Shown here piece by piece: positions 1 through 9,388 of a stretch of 64,000 nt of DNA. The notes under the pieces are model-generated. The model was given only the letters and a program-made list of their open reading frames with translations. It was not told the DNA's origin and did not search any database. This DNA comes from Pseudidiomarina insulisalsae. GTDB taxonomy: Bacteria > Pseudomonadota > Gammaproteobacteria > Enterobacterales > Alteromonadaceae. Position 1 is the first letter of the stretch. Each line of letters begins with the position of its first letter. The stretch spans positions 51,249 to 115,248 of the forward strand of contig NZ_PIPY01000011.1 of NCBI RefSeq assembly GCF_003987065.1, read 5' to 3'. The position numbers were made by a program, and so were the translations under genes.

Positions 1-930
1 AACGACTTTCTGCCCAGCACCGGCACCCTGCACCACCTGCGCACACCTGCCAGCTCGGCGGTCATTCGTATCGACAGCGGTGTGGTCGAAGGTGACGAAG
101 TCAGTGCATTCTACGATCCGATGATCGCCAAACTGATTGTCTGGGGCGAAGACCGTACCATCGCGCTACGGCGTTTGCTGCGCGCGCTTGACGACTATCG
201 TATTGCCGGTGTGCGCACCAATATCGACTTTTTACGCGCCATCGGTCGTCATCCCGACTTTCAGCGCGCTGAGCTGACCACCCGCTTTATTGAAACGCAC
301 CATGACGCGCTGTTCGTTGAGCAAGAGGCGCAGACAATTGAAGATTATGCGGTGATGGCGGCGCTGGCTGAAAATCTGATTGAGCAAGCGGCAGAACATG
401 ATGTGTGGCGCCATGCCCGCAATTTCCGTCTAAACCAGCCAGCGCAGTTTAGCCTGCAGCTACAACACGGCGACACTGACTATGTGGTCAACCTGAGCGC
501 CAGCGGCAACGGCTGGAAGAGTTCGTTCAGTGACGCGATCTGGCAGGCCCAACTGCAAGGTGATCAACTGCAGGTCAGCCGTGGCGAGCATCGCTTTAGT
601 GTGTATGTCATGCACACCGAGCATGACATTACGGTGTTCTCACAGCAGCGCAGCGTGCGCTTCGCTCGTCATCTGGTGGCCGATACGCTGGCACAGGAAG
701 GTCCGGCGGGCTCAATGACCGCGCCCATGAACGGCACCATTGTTGAAGTGCTGGTACAGCCGGGCGACCAGGTTGAAGCGGATCAAGCCGTGGTCATTAT
801 GGAAGCCATGAAAATGGAATACACCATTCGCGCGGCCTACGCCGGTGAGGTTGATCAGGTGTTTTATGCCGCGGGTGATCTGGTCAGCGACGGTGCAGAA
901 CTGATAAGCATTACAGCAGACGAGGCCTGA
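1..930 (+). CDS. mccA: Methylcrotonyl-CoA carboxylase biotin-containing (alpha) subunit, 3' part
   Basis: The reading frame is open from base 1, so the N-terminal ATP-grasp biotin carboxylase part lies outside the window. What remains is the end of the biotin carboxylase C-terminal domain ([14 protein letters not shown]), a middle domain, and a biotinyl domain with the EAMKM site. The lysine that carries biotin is encoded at 811-813. The subunit would carboxylate biotin with ATP and bicarbonate for transfer to an acyl-CoA. The next gene is HMG-CoA lyase, 2 bases downstream, so 3-methylcrotonyl-CoA (leucine degradation) is the likely substrate. Acetyl- or propionyl-CoA carboxylase alpha subunits look similar; the choice rests on context. 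Confidence 0.85.
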   Translation, partial: NDFLPSTGTLHHLRTPASSAVIRIDSGVVEGDEVSAFYDPMIAKLIVWGEDRTIALRRLLRALDDYRIAGVRTNIDFLRAIGRHPDFQRAELTTRFIETHHDALFVEQEAQTIEDYAVMAALAENLIEQAAEHDVWRHARNFRLNQPAQFSLQLQHGDTDYVVNLSASGNGWKSSFSDAIWQAQLQGDQLQVSRGEHRFSVYVMHTEHDITVFSQQRSVRFARHLVADTLAQEGPAGSMTAPMNGTIVEVLVQPGDQVEADQAVVIMEAMKMEYTIRAAYAGEVDQVFYAAGDLVSDGAELISITADEA

Positions 931-932
931 CT

Positions 933-1835
933 ATGACAGCAACACCGATCAAATTGGTTGAGGTAGGTCCGCGCGACGGTCTGCAAAACGAACAGGCGGT
1001 CACCACTGCGGATAAAATTCAGCTGGTCAATGACCTGACCGCCGCCGGTGTCAGCTACATTGAAACCGGCTCCTTTGTCAGTCCGAAATGGGTGCCGCAA
1101 ATGGCCGACAGTGCCGACGTATTTGCCGGCATCCAGCGTAAAAGCGGTGTGACCTACGCCGCATTAACGCCGAACCTTAAAGGTTTCGAAGCAGCGCTGG
1201 CCGCCAGCGCCGATGAGGTGGCAATTTTCGGTGCCGCCTCAGAAGGTTTCAGCCAGAAGAACATTAATTGCTCCATTGCCGAGAGTCTCGAGCGTTTCGC
1301 CCCGGTGGTAGAGGCGGCGCGCGCCGCCGACATTCGCGTACGTGGTTATGTCAGCTGTGTCTTAGGCTGTCCCTACGATGGTGAAATTGCCCCTGAACAG
1401 GTGGCCTGGGTGGCAGAAAAACTGCATCAGATGGGCTGCTATGAGGTTTCCTTAGGCGACACTATCGGCGTCGGTACACCGGTGAAAGCGCAGCAAATGC
1501 TGGCCGCCGTCGCAGCAAAAGTGCCGATGGAGCAGCTTGCCCTGCACTTTCACAATACCTATGGTCAGGCATTAGCCAATATCGCCAGTTGTCTGCCAAT
1601 GGGGGTACGTACCATCGACAGTGCCGTGGCCGGACTCGGCGGCTGCCCCTATGCGAGAGGCGCCAGCGGCAATGTGGCCAGCGAAGACGTCGTCTATATG
1701 TTGCAAGGCATGGACTACACTACCGGTATTGATCTGGCGGCACTCATTCGCGCCGGTCAGCGCATCTGTTCCGCCTTAGGACAACAGCCACGTTCCAATG
1801 TCGCCATTGCTGAACTGGCCAAACAAGCGAGTTAA
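933..1835 (+). CDS. mvaB: Hydroxymethylglutaryl-CoA lyase
   Basis: A 300-residue TIM-barrel lyase that splits HMG-CoA into acetoacetate and acetyl-CoA, the last step of leucine degradation. The N-terminus has the family motif [10 protein letters not shown], the metal-binding HFHNTYGQ motif lies near residue 207, and the signature loop with the catalytic cysteine reads [14 protein letters not shown] near residue 236. Length is normal for bacterial enzymes (about 300). It follows the carboxylase gene by 2 bases and precedes acetoacetate-CoA ligase by 14, so the three are surely co-transcribed. Cytosolic. No oddities seen. Confidence 0.95.
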   Translation: MTATPIKLVEVGPRDGLQNEQAVTTADKIQLVNDLTAAGVSYIETGSFVSPKWVPQMADSADVFAGIQRKSGVTYAALTPNLKGFEAALAASADEVAIFGAASEGFSQKNINCSIAESLERFAPVVEAARAADIRVRGYVSCVLGCPYDGEIAPEQVAWVAEKLHQMGCYEVSLGDTIGVGTPVKAQQMLAAVAAKVPMEQLALHFHNTYGQALANIASCLPMGVRTIDSAVAGLGGCPYARGASGNVASEDVVYMLQGMDYTTGIDLAALIRAGQRICSALGQQPRSNVAIAELAKQAS

Positions 1836-1849
1836 CTGGGAGCCCGAAA

Positions 1850-3799
1850 ATGACAACGAAAATGCTGTGGCAACCGAACGCCGATATCATCGCCAACGCG
1901 CGTATCACCCATTTCATGCAACGCGTCAATCAGGACTTTGAACTGGCGCTGGCGAATTATCACGATCTGCACCAGTGGTCTGTTGAACACAGTGCCGATT
2001 TCTGGCGCTACGCCTGGGACTACCTTGAGGTGATCGGCGATGCTGGCGAGCGCACTGTCGAGGACCCACACAAGTTACCGGGCGCCCGTTGGTTTCCCGA
2101 CGCGCGGCTGAACTTTGCCGAGAACCTGATGCGTCATCAGGATCATCGTGCGGCACTGGTATTTCGCGGTGAGAACGGCACCCGCAAAGAGATCAGTTAC
2201 CATGAACTGCACCGCCAGGTTGCCCTGGTCGCGCAGCACCTGAAAGAACTCGGCATCACCAAAGGCGACCGCGTCGCGGCGATGATGCCAAACTGTTGCG
2301 AGACCATTGTCGCGATGCTCGCGACCGCCAGTTTAGGCGCTATCTGGTCCTCCTGTTCGCCGGACTTTGGCGTGCAAGGCGTACTGGACCGTTTCGGCCA
2401 GATCGAACCGAAGCTGCTGGTCACCGTAGATGGGTACTTCTATAACGGTAAAACGCTGGATATCAAAGAAAAAACCGACGCCATTCGTGCCGAGCTACCG
2501 ACGCTTGAACATACCTTGTATGTTGACTTCGCGAACTTAACACCGGCGTTACCAGAGCGCAGTGCCTGGTGGCATGACGTCATTGCCGACAGCAAGGACA
2601 CGCCAGCGCTTAACTTTGTCGCTACTGACTTCAATGATCCGCTGTACATTATGTTCAGTTCCGGCACCACAGGCGTACCCAAATGCATCGTCCATGGCGC
2701 CGGTGGTACCCTGCTGCAACATCTGAAAGAGCATGCCCTGCATACCGACTTGCAGCGCGACGATGTGTTTTTCTACTTTACGACCTGTGGCTGGATGATG
2801 TGGAACTGGCTGGTCTCCGGCCTGGCACAAGGTGCAACCTTAGTCCTGTTTGACGGTTCGCCGTTTTACCCGGCGCCGGAGATTCTCTGGGATATTGCCG
2901 ATGAAGAAGGCATCAGTGTATTCGGAACCAGCGCGAAATACCTCTCGGCGCTGGAAAAAGCCGAAGCAAAACCGCGTGAAAGCCATGATCTTGAAGATTT
3001 ACGTGCCATTCTGACCACAGGTTCGGTACTGGCACCGGAAAGCTTTGACTATGTCTACCGCGACATTAAAGAAGATCTTTGTCTCTCTTCCATCTCCGGT
3101 GGTACCGATATTATTTCCTGCTTTGCGCTGGGTTGTCCTGTTTTACCTGTGTACCGGGGCGAACTGCAGTGCCGCGGCCTGGGTCTTGATGTACAGATCT
3201 TCAACGAGCAAGGTGAGCCGGTACGCAATGAAAAAGGTGAACTGGTATGCCGCAACAGCTTTCCATGCATGCCTATCGGCTTTTGGAATGACGCTGACGG
3301 GCAACGTTACTTCAACGCCTACTTCGATCGTTTCGAGAACACCTGGGCCCATGGTGACTACGCTGAGCTGACCGATCATGACGGCGTGATTATCTATGGT
3401 CGCTCTGACGCTGTGCTGAATCCCGGTGGCGTGCGCATTGGTACCGCCGAAATTTACCGTCAGGTCGAAAAGGTCGACGCAGTACTTGAAAGTATCGCGG
3501 TTGGCCAACGCTGGCAGGACGATGAACGCGTGGTGTTGTTTGTCAGGCTACGCCCGGGGGTTGAGCTGGATGACGAGCTGCAGCAGCAGATCCGCAAAAC
3601 CATCCGCGCCAATGCTACGCCGCGCCACGTGCCTGCGGTGATAGCTCAGGTCAAAGACATTCCGCGTACCATTAGCGGAAAAATCGTCGAGCTTGCAGTG
3701 CGGCAGGTGATCCATGGCGAGCAGGTAAAAAATACCGACGCCCTGGCAAACCCTGAAGCCTTAGCAGAGTTTGCCGATCGCCCTGAGCTGCAGAATTAA
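1850..3799 (+). CDS. aacS: Acetoacetate-CoA ligase (acetoacetyl-CoA synthetase)
   Basis: A 649-residue acyl-adenylate-forming enzyme. The AMP-binding P-loop motif reads FSSGTTGVPKCIVHGAGG near residue 270. Late motifs are YGRSDAVLNPGGVRIG and ISGKIVELAVRQ, the latter holding the C-terminal catalytic lysine. The N-terminal region (ITHFMQRVNQDF, WSVEHSADFW) matches the acetoacetate-CoA ligase subfamily rather than acetyl-CoA synthetase. It would activate the acetoacetate released by the upstream HMG-CoA lyase, returning it as acetoacetyl-CoA. The start has a purine-rich GGGAGCCC sequence just upstream. Length is normal for the family (about 650). Confidence 0.93.
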   Translation: MTTKMLWQPNADIIANARITHFMQRVNQDFELALANYHDLHQWSVEHSADFWRYAWDYLEVIGDAGERTVEDPHKLPGARWFPDARLNFAENLMRHQDHRAALVFRGENGTRKEISYHELHRQVALVAQHLKELGITKGDRVAAMMPNCCETIVAMLATASLGAIWSSCSPDFGVQGVLDRFGQIEPKLLVTVDGYFYNGKTLDIKEKTDAIRAELPTLEHTLYVDFANLTPALPERSAWWHDVIADSKDTPALNFVATDFNDPLYIMFSSGTTGVPKCIVHGAGGTLLQHLKEHALHTDLQRDDVFFYFTTCGWMMWNWLVSGLAQGATLVLFDGSPFYPAPEILWDIADEEGISVFGTSAKYLSALEKAEAKPRESHDLEDLRAILTTGSVLAPESFDYVYRDIKEDLCLSSISGGTDIISCFALGCPVLPVYRGELQCRGLGLDVQIFNEQGEPVRNEKGELVCRNSFPCMPIGFWNDADGQRYFNAYFDRFENTWAHGDYAELTDHDGVIIYGRSDAVLNPGGVRIGTAEIYRQVEKVDAVLESIAVGQRWQDDERVVLFVRLRPGVELDDELQQQIRKTIRANATPRHVPAVIAQVKDIPRTISGKIVELAVRQVIHGEQVKNTDALANPEALAEFADRPELQN

Positions 3800-3810
3800 G
3801 AGACCTGGCA

Positions 3811-6018
3811 ATGCAACGGCGCTGGCAACTGGTTCGCAACCTTCTTCTGATCACCGCAGTGGGCGTGTTACTGACAATTATTTCGACGCGCTTTATTCTG
3901 CACTCAGAAGAGCAAACCATCCGCCAGCGCCTGGCTATGGACACTCAACAACTTGAGCATCAGTTTCGACAACGGATGCTCAGTTACGCCTTTGTTACTG
4001 AACTGACCGCCCGCAACGTTGAACGTGACGCTGACAACGCGCTGGCGAATCTTGCGGACGAAGCCAGGGCGTTATTTCTTTACTACCCGTCAATTGAGCG
4101 GGTACTGGTATTGGATGAGAATTTTCAGCTGCAATTTCAGCGCTTCAGTTCACGCGCTGAGTTGCTTGATGCGACCTCATTTATCGACACGCCCATAGCA
4201 CCCCTACTGAGCGAGGCTGGTGACGCTCCGCACGCCCTTAGCGCTCCGGCAGCCGCGCTGTCAAATTCAAACTCAGACGTGGTGATTGCCAAGTCATTTG
4301 CCACTGCTGAGCAGCGTCATTACCTGCTTTTAGTCATCGATGTACATCATCTGTTTGACTCGGTGGTACGTAGTGAAATCACTGAAGGTTACCAGGTTGC
4401 CATACGACTCGATGAACAAACCATCTACCGCTTCGCTGGCAATGATGCCTTACGTGACGACTGGAGTAGCGAGGTACCGTTAAAGTTTGCCTCCAATCTT
4501 TGGTATCTGGAGCTTTGGCCGACCCAAGAGCGCCTCGACGCCATGTATTCCGTCAGTGCCGAGCTGGTATTTTTTGGCGGACTGGCACTGACCATGGGTG
4601 GCCTGCTGTTGGGCTGGCGCTCGCATCGCTTACGTGACCTGCTACAACAACGCCTGAGCCAGGTGAAACGCGCGGGTGCCGAGCTGCAAAAACTGCATGC
4701 CACCGAGGCTAAACTGCTGTTTCTGTCTGATCATGACGCGCTGACCGAACTTGCGAACCGCAATGGGCTGGAACATTATCTGAACGAGCAGTTGCCGCTG
4801 GCACAAGAACAACACAGTAAATTGGCGCTGCTAACCATCAGTATTGATTCATTTCGCGAGCTGAATCATGCCTTGGGTCACCCTTTTGGTGATGAAATAG
4901 TGAAACGTATTGCCCTGCGCATTAATAAGGCATTGCCACAAGATGCCTACCTGGCGCGCTCGGGCATCGACACTTTTATCGCGCTGGTGCAGGTCACTGA
5001 TCCTGGCAATGATCCTGAGCGATTGGCCGTCGCGATTCGGGAAGCTATCAGTCCGCAGCTATTTATCGAGCAACACGAAATCTACTGCTCCGTTTCTATT
5101 GGCATCGCCCTTGCGAAGGATGCCAACTACGAGCAGGAGCAGCTGCTGCATCATGCCGACACAGCGCTTTACTGGGCCAAGCAGCAGGGCTTTTTTGGCA
5201 TCGCCACCTATCATCCCGACCAGCAGCTGGCACTGAAACAGCGACGAGAACGCTTGCATGAACTGCGCCTGGCGCTGGAAAAACAACAGATTGAACTGCA
5301 TTATCAGCCGATTATTCACCTGCGCGAGCATCGCGCCTATGGCGTCGAGGGACTGCTGCGCTGGCGTACCAGCGATCAAAGAACCTTAGCCCCGGCGCAA
5401 TTTCTAAATTTAATGGAGCAGACCGGCCTGGTCTTTTCAGTGACCGAATTTATAATCAAGTCAGCCTGTCAGCAGCTCCGGCACTGGCATAAGCAACTGC
5501 AACGCCCATTACTGATGAGCCTTAATTTCTCGCTGCGACAACTGACCATGCCGGAATTAAGTGAACTGATTCACCAGCATCTACGACGCGCGCAATTACA
5601 GCCGGAACATTTGCAGATAGAAATCGAAGAGAGCGTTTATCTGCAGCTATGCCAGAGCCACCATAGTACCGTAGAAAAATTGAAAAAATCCGGTGTACGC
5701 ATTTGTGTAACGCTAAGCGGCGTATCAAACTGTCTGTTAAAAGCGATGCAACAGTGTCCGCCCCACTGTTTTAAAATATCACCGGAACTTGTGGCGGATA
5801 TGCCAAGCCAGGCAATCCCCACAGAATTAGTTGAAAGCATCATCCGACTTGCGCAGAATTCGCATAGTCAGGTGATCGCAGTAGCCGTTGAACATCAACA
5901 GCAAATTGATTTTCTATTACAACGAGATTGTGTTTTAGCGCAGGGGAATTATTTTGCCTCTGCATTACCTGCAGAACAATTAGGTGAGCGACTAACAGCG
6001 ACCTTAGCAGGTCACTAG
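3811..6018 (+). CDS. Membrane protein with degenerate GGDEF and EAL domains
   Basis: A 735-residue protein. A membrane segment near residues 8-28 and another near 250-272 bracket a periplasmic sensor-like region; cytoplasmic GGDEF and EAL domains follow. The GGDEF signature is replaced by SGIDTF after a conserved arginine. In the EAL domain the first motif is EGLLRW (E and R kept) and the asparagine of NFSLRQL is kept. The metal-binding DDFG position reads TLSG, so both aspartates are gone, and the AEGVE motif reads AVAVE. Diguanylate cyclase and phosphodiesterase activity are therefore both unlikely. A c-di-GMP-sensing or CsrD-like regulatory role is inference. It starts 11 bases after aacS, so it is probably in that operon. 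Confidence 0.85.
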   Translation: MQRRWQLVRNLLLITAVGVLLTIISTRFILHSEEQTIRQRLAMDTQQLEHQFRQRMLSYAFVTELTARNVERDADNALANLADEARALFLYYPSIERVLVLDENFQLQFQRFSSRAELLDATSFIDTPIAPLLSEAGDAPHALSAPAAALSNSNSDVVIAKSFATAEQRHYLLLVIDVHHLFDSVVRSEITEGYQVAIRLDEQTIYRFAGNDALRDDWSSEVPLKFASNLWYLELWPTQERLDAMYSVSAELVFFGGLALTMGGLLLGWRSHRLRDLLQQRLSQVKRAGAELQKLHATEAKLLFLSDHDALTELANRNGLEHYLNEQLPLAQEQHSKLALLTISIDSFRELNHALGHPFGDEIVKRIALRINKALPQDAYLARSGIDTFIALVQVTDPGNDPERLAVAIREAISPQLFIEQHEIYCSVSIGIALAKDANYEQEQLLHHADTALYWAKQQGFFGIATYHPDQQLALKQRRERLHELRLALEKQQIELHYQPIIHLREHRAYGVEGLLRWRTSDQRTLAPAQFLNLMEQTGLVFSVTEFIIKSACQQLRHWHKQLQRPLLMSLNFSLRQLTMPELSELIHQHLRRAQLQPEHLQIEIEESVYLQLCQSHHSTVEKLKKSGVRICVTLSGVSNCLLKAMQQCPPHCFKISPELVADMPSQAIPTELVESIIRLAQNSHSQVIAVAVEHQQQIDFLLQRDCVLAQGNYFASALPAEQLGERLTATLAGH

Positions 6019-6050
6019 TTACTCGCTTACAGCAAAAACAGGAGTCCACT

Positions 6051-7694
6051 ATGCAACGCGAAAGTATGGAATTTGATGTGGTGATCGTCGGCGCCGGTCC
6101 GGCCGGACTGGCCACCGCCATTCGCCTGGCGCAACTCGCGCAGGAGCAGGAACAGGAGCGCATGATCTGCGTGGTCGAAAAAGGCTCTGAGGTCGGTGCC
6201 CATATTCTTTCCGGCGCAGTGTTTGAGACTCGCGCACTGGATGAACTCTTCCCTGACTGGAAAGATAAAGGCGCGCCGCTGAATACGCCGGTAACCGAAG
6301 ATCATATCTTTTATTTCAAAGACGCTGACTCGGCCCGTCGTCTGCCCAACTTCATGGTACCGAAAACGTTTCACAATGAAGGCAACTACATCACCAGCAT
6401 GGGCAACCTTTGTCGCTGGTTAGCTGAACAGGCAGAAGCGCTGGGCGTTGAGATTTTCCCGGGTTTCCCTGCTGCCGATGTCATCATTGAAGACGGCCGG
6501 GTTGCCGGCGTTATTACCGGCGATATGGGTGTCAGTGCTGACGGTGAAAAGAAAGACAGCTTCGAACCGGGCATGGAATTACGCGCCACCTACACGGTTT
6601 TCGCCGAGGGCTCCCGTGGTCATTTAGGCAAGCGTCTGCAAGCTGAATTTGACCTCGCTGAATCGAGCTCACCGCAGCATTATGCGATTGGTTTTAAAGA
6701 GATCTGGGACGTCCCCGCCGAGCAACATCAACCAGGATTGGTCGTTCACAGCACTGGTTGGCCATTAAATGACAACGCTACCGGTGGCGGTTATCTGTAC
6801 CATGCTGAAGACGGTCAGGTCTATTTGGGCTTAATTGTCGATCTGAACTATGCCAACCCCTACCTGAATCCATTTCAGGAATTCCAGCGCTTTAAAACGC
6901 ATCCGGAGATTGCCAAAGTACTGGAAAACGGCAAACGTATTACCTATGGTGCCCGCGCAATTACCAAAGGTGGCTTTTACTCGCTGCCGAAAATGACCAT
7001 GCCCGGCGGTATTCTGGTTGGCTGTAACGCCGGTACGCTGAATTTTGCCAAGATTAAGGGTAATCACGCGGCAATGAAGTCGGGAATGCTGGCCGCTGAA
7101 ACAATATTTGAAGCGCTGAATACCGAGCAGCCGGCTGCTGAACTTAGCGATTTTTCTGAGAAGTTCAAAGCTTCCTGGCTCTACGACGAGCTTTATCGTT
7201 CACGCAACTTTGGACCCGTGATTCACAAATTCGGTACCTGGGTGGGCGGCGCCTATAACACCATCGACCAGAATTGGTTCGGCGGTAAACTGCCGTTTAC
7301 CTTTAAGGATGAAACTGCCGATTACGCCTGCACTGGCAAGGCCGTTCACTATGAGCCCATTGATTATCCGAAGCCTGATAATAAATTAACGTTTGATCGT
7401 CTGTCTTCAGTGTATATCTCCAATACCAACCATGAAGAAGATCAGCCGTGTCACCTGAAGCTGAAAGATCCTGAAATTCCGCTAACCGTCAACATGCCTG
7501 AATATGCCGAGCCAGCGCAACGTTACTGCCCTGCCGGGGTTTATGAAGTGGTTGAGGAAGATGGTGAAGCAGTATTTAAAATTAACGCGCAAAACTGTAT
7601 TCATTGTAAAACCTGCGATATTAAAGATCCGAGCCAGAATATTACCTGGGTAACTCCAGAAGGTGCTGGTGGTCCGAATTATCCAAATATGTAA
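6051..7694 (+). CDS. Electron transfer flavoprotein-ubiquinone oxidoreductase (ETF-QO)
   Basis: A 547-residue membrane-associated flavoprotein that passes electrons from reduced ETF to ubiquinone, linking acyl-CoA dehydrogenases (including isovaleryl-CoA dehydrogenase of leucine breakdown) to the respiratory chain. The FAD-binding motif VGAGPAG is at residues 13-19. The C-terminal 4Fe-4S ferredoxin-like domain has cysteines at about 516, 519 and 522 (CIHCKTC), with a fourth in the earlier RYCPAGVYE segment. The ending GGPNYPNM is typical of the family. The start at 6051 was chosen because an AGGAG ribosome site lies 9 bases upstream; an internal ATG at 6066 has none. Confidence 0.95.
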   Translation: MQRESMEFDVVIVGAGPAGLATAIRLAQLAQEQEQERMICVVEKGSEVGAHILSGAVFETRALDELFPDWKDKGAPLNTPVTEDHIFYFKDADSARRLPNFMVPKTFHNEGNYITSMGNLCRWLAEQAEALGVEIFPGFPAADVIIEDGRVAGVITGDMGVSADGEKKDSFEPGMELRATYTVFAEGSRGHLGKRLQAEFDLAESSSPQHYAIGFKEIWDVPAEQHQPGLVVHSTGWPLNDNATGGGYLYHAEDGQVYLGLIVDLNYANPYLNPFQEFQRFKTHPEIAKVLENGKRITYGARAITKGGFYSLPKMTMPGGILVGCNAGTLNFAKIKGNHAAMKSGMLAAETIFEALNTEQPAAELSDFSEKFKASWLYDELYRSRNFGPVIHKFGTWVGGAYNTIDQNWFGGKLPFTFKDETADYACTGKAVHYEPIDYPKPDNKLTFDRLSSVYISNTNHEEDQPCHLKLKDPEIPLTVNMPEYAEPAQRYCPAGVYEVVEEDGEAVFKINAQNCIHCKTCDIKDPSQNITWVTPEGAGGPNYPNM

Positions 7695-7730
7695 AGTCGT
7701 TTTAATTCACTAAGAATTAAATGTAAGATA

Positions 7731-7770
7731 AAGCCGACGACAAAATAAGATTGTCGTCGGCTTTTATTTT
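7731..7770 (+). terminator. Rho-independent terminator after ETF-QO
   Basis: A perfect 12-base stem (AGCCGACGACAA pairing with TTGTCGTCGGCT) with a short loop is followed by a T-rich run. It lies 37 bases after the ETF-QO stop and ends the upstream transcript before the H-NS-like gene. Confidence 0.9.
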
Positions 7771-7813
7771 TTATTTAATGCAATTCCGACCATAACCTTG
7801 GAAAAATACGACG

Positions 7814-8224
7814 ATGAGTGAATTTATAGATATCCTGACGCACGGACGACGTCTTAAAGCTGCGGTAAAGGAATTATCTGTCCAAGAATTAGAAGAAGTG
7901 CAAGAAAAACTGGCGAAAGTCATTGCCGATCGCCGCGAAGAAGAAGCAGAGCTGAAAAAGCTTGAGGCTGAGAAGCAGCGTAAAATTGACGAGTTAAAAA
8001 AAGCCATGGCGGAAGCCGGTATTGATGCTTCTGAACTCCTTGAAGGCGAAGCAAAGCCTGCGGCGAAGACAAAGCGTAAGCGTGCTCCTAAACCGCCGAA
8101 ATATGCTATTGTAGATGCCAACGGTGAACGTATTACCTGGACCGGTCAAGGCCGCATGCCCAATGCATTAAAAAATGCATTAAATAAAGGTGATAGCCTT
8201 GAGACTTATTTAATTAATAAATAA
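7814..8224 (+). CDS. H-NS family nucleoid-associated protein
   Basis: A 136-residue protein. The N-terminal half is a charged coiled coil (about residues 15-75, rich in E, K and A) that would drive oligomerisation. A basic linker (KRKRAPKPP) leads to the H-NS DNA-binding motif TWTGQGRMPNAL near residue 113. These proteins bind AT-rich DNA and silence acquired genes. The gene is monocistronic-like, between a strong terminator and a small SpoIIAA-like gene. It could be the main H-NS of this organism or a paralogue; the window does not decide. Confidence 0.93.
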   Translation: MSEFIDILTHGRRLKAAVKELSVQELEEVQEKLAKVIADRREEEAELKKLEAEKQRKIDELKKAMAEAGIDASELLEGEAKPAAKTKRKRAPKPPKYAIVDANGERITWTGQGRMPNALKNALNKGDSLETYLINK

Positions 8225-8244
8225 AAACAGGGAACGAAAACGGT

Positions 8245-8619
8245 ATGCTGAATATTAACTTGCTGGATACAGATGCGATTGCCATCCTGGAGCCAAAGGG
8301 GCAACTATCGGAGGCGGACTTCAAGTTTGCGTCTGATGTCATTGATCCCTACGTCGAAAAATCAGGCGGCTTAAAGGGTATTATTATTCGCAGCAAAAAG
8401 TTTCCGGGCTGGGACTCGTTTTCTGCCTTATCCGAGCAGGTTAATTTTGTGAAAGATCATCATAAAAAAATTTCGCATATCGCTGTCGTTACCGATTCTT
8501 CGCTGGCAAATCTGGCAGAAAATGTCGGCGGAGGCCTGATTGACGCAAAAATCAAAACCTTCGCTTACGACGAGCTGGAACAGGCTAAATCCTGGATTCT
8601 TTCAGAGCACGGCGAATAA
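8245..8619 (+). CDS. SpoIIAA-like (STAS-fold) protein
   Basis: A 124-residue soluble protein. Alternating strands and helices and the segment FPGWDSFSALSEQVNFVKDHHKK are typical of the SpoIIAA-like family found singly in many proteobacteria. The family has a STAS/CRAL-TRIO-like fold; its cellular role is not established. It starts 20 bases after the H-NS-like gene and is followed by a terminator, so the two may be co-transcribed. No enzymatic motif is visible. The family assignment is by pattern recognition only. Confidence 0.8.
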   Translation: MLNINLLDTDAIAILEPKGQLSEADFKFASDVIDPYVEKSGGLKGIIIRSKKFPGWDSFSALSEQVNFVKDHHKKISHIAVVTDSSLANLAENVGGGLIDAKIKTFAYDELEQAKSWILSEHGE

Positions 8620-8647
8620 AAAAGGCGCTCTGAAGCGCCTTTTTTTA
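8617..8647. terminator. Bidirectional terminator
   Basis: AAGGCGC and GCGCCTT arms surround a TCTGAA loop, with A-runs on the left and a T-run on the right. It can end both the SpoIIAA-like gene (+) and the secreted-protein gene at 8666-9298 (-). Confidence 0.85.
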
Positions 8648-8665
8648 TCCCCGTTTCAGCGAGTG

Positions 8666-9298
8666 TTACCGGGCCGAGTAAAGGCTACTGACATACTCGG
8701 CTTCGAGTACCCGCCCTTCAAGTAAACTGCGATCCATCTGGCCGCTAACGCTGACAATATCGTTTACCTTGATTTGCTGATAGCCTTCGTTATCCAGAGG
8801 ATCGTAAGACATAGCATCCGTTTTGACAGTCAGTAAGCGAGCGGCGCTATTGATGGTAAATTCGTTCGCAGCGGGATTCACCGACGTAACTGTGCCGTGC
8901 ACGGTTACTTCTGATATCTCCACAGGTAACGAAAACGTAAATTTTGGCGTATCCTGGTCAACGACACTGCTATAAAAGGTAGTGCCTATATTCTGCACAT
9001 AGACACTCCGGGCATCTATGCTGGTACTTTCATAAAAATCATCATCAATAAGACCGGTTACAGTTACTTTATCATCAGGCACCAGCTGATATTCCGTCGC
9101 ATCACGGTCATGCTCGTCCATAGTAACCGTAATTGTGCCATCTCCATAGTCCATGACAAAGCTGTTCGCTGAAACCGAAGCGATGGTACCACTAATCTGG
9201 ATCCATGTATTATCGGCTTTCTGGTACGGGCTCTGACTCCATGCTGCAACAGAAAATAAAATAGCGGAAACGACTACAACCAATTTGCTGACATACAT
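8666..9298 (-). CDS. Secreted protein with two OB-like beta repeats (paralogue 1)
   Basis: A 210-residue protein with an N-terminal signal peptide (about 21 residues, ending AAWSQ). The mature part holds two similar units, roughly residues 32-105 and 128-205. Each opens with a strand like ISGTIASVSANSFVMD or VHGTVTSVNPAANEFTI and closes with a (D)xVxVxG strand. The pattern resembles small OB-fold/DUF5666-like modules; no cysteines or catalytic residues stand out. It is a close paralogue of the next gene upstream (9389-10021, same length and layout), pointing to tandem duplication. Likely periplasmic; function unknown. Confidence 0.75.
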   Translation of the reverse strand: MYVSKLVVVVSAILFSVAAWSQSPYQKADNTWIQISGTIASVSANSFVMDYGDGTITVTMDEHDRDATEYQLVPDDKVTVTGLIDDDFYESTSIDARSVYVQNIGTTFYSSVVDQDTPKFTFSLPVEISEVTVHGTVTSVNPAANEFTINSAARLLTVKTDAMSYDPLDNEGYQQIKVNDIVSVSGQMDRSLLEGRVLEAEYVSSLYSAR

Positions 9299-9327
9299 AG
9301 CGTTCTCCTTTTACAGGAAATGATTGA

Positions 9328-9356
9328 ATAAAAAGGCGCTAGATAGCGCCTTTTTA
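9328..9356. terminator. Terminator between the two paralogues
   Basis: AAAAGGCGCT and AGCGCCTTTTT arms surround a short loop. It follows the gene at 9389-10021 (-) and has nearly the same stem as the terminator at 8617-8647, as expected if gene and terminator were duplicated together. Confidence 0.8.
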
Positions 9357-9388
9357 CTCTGTCTTTACCACCTGTTCGTCACCTGTTG

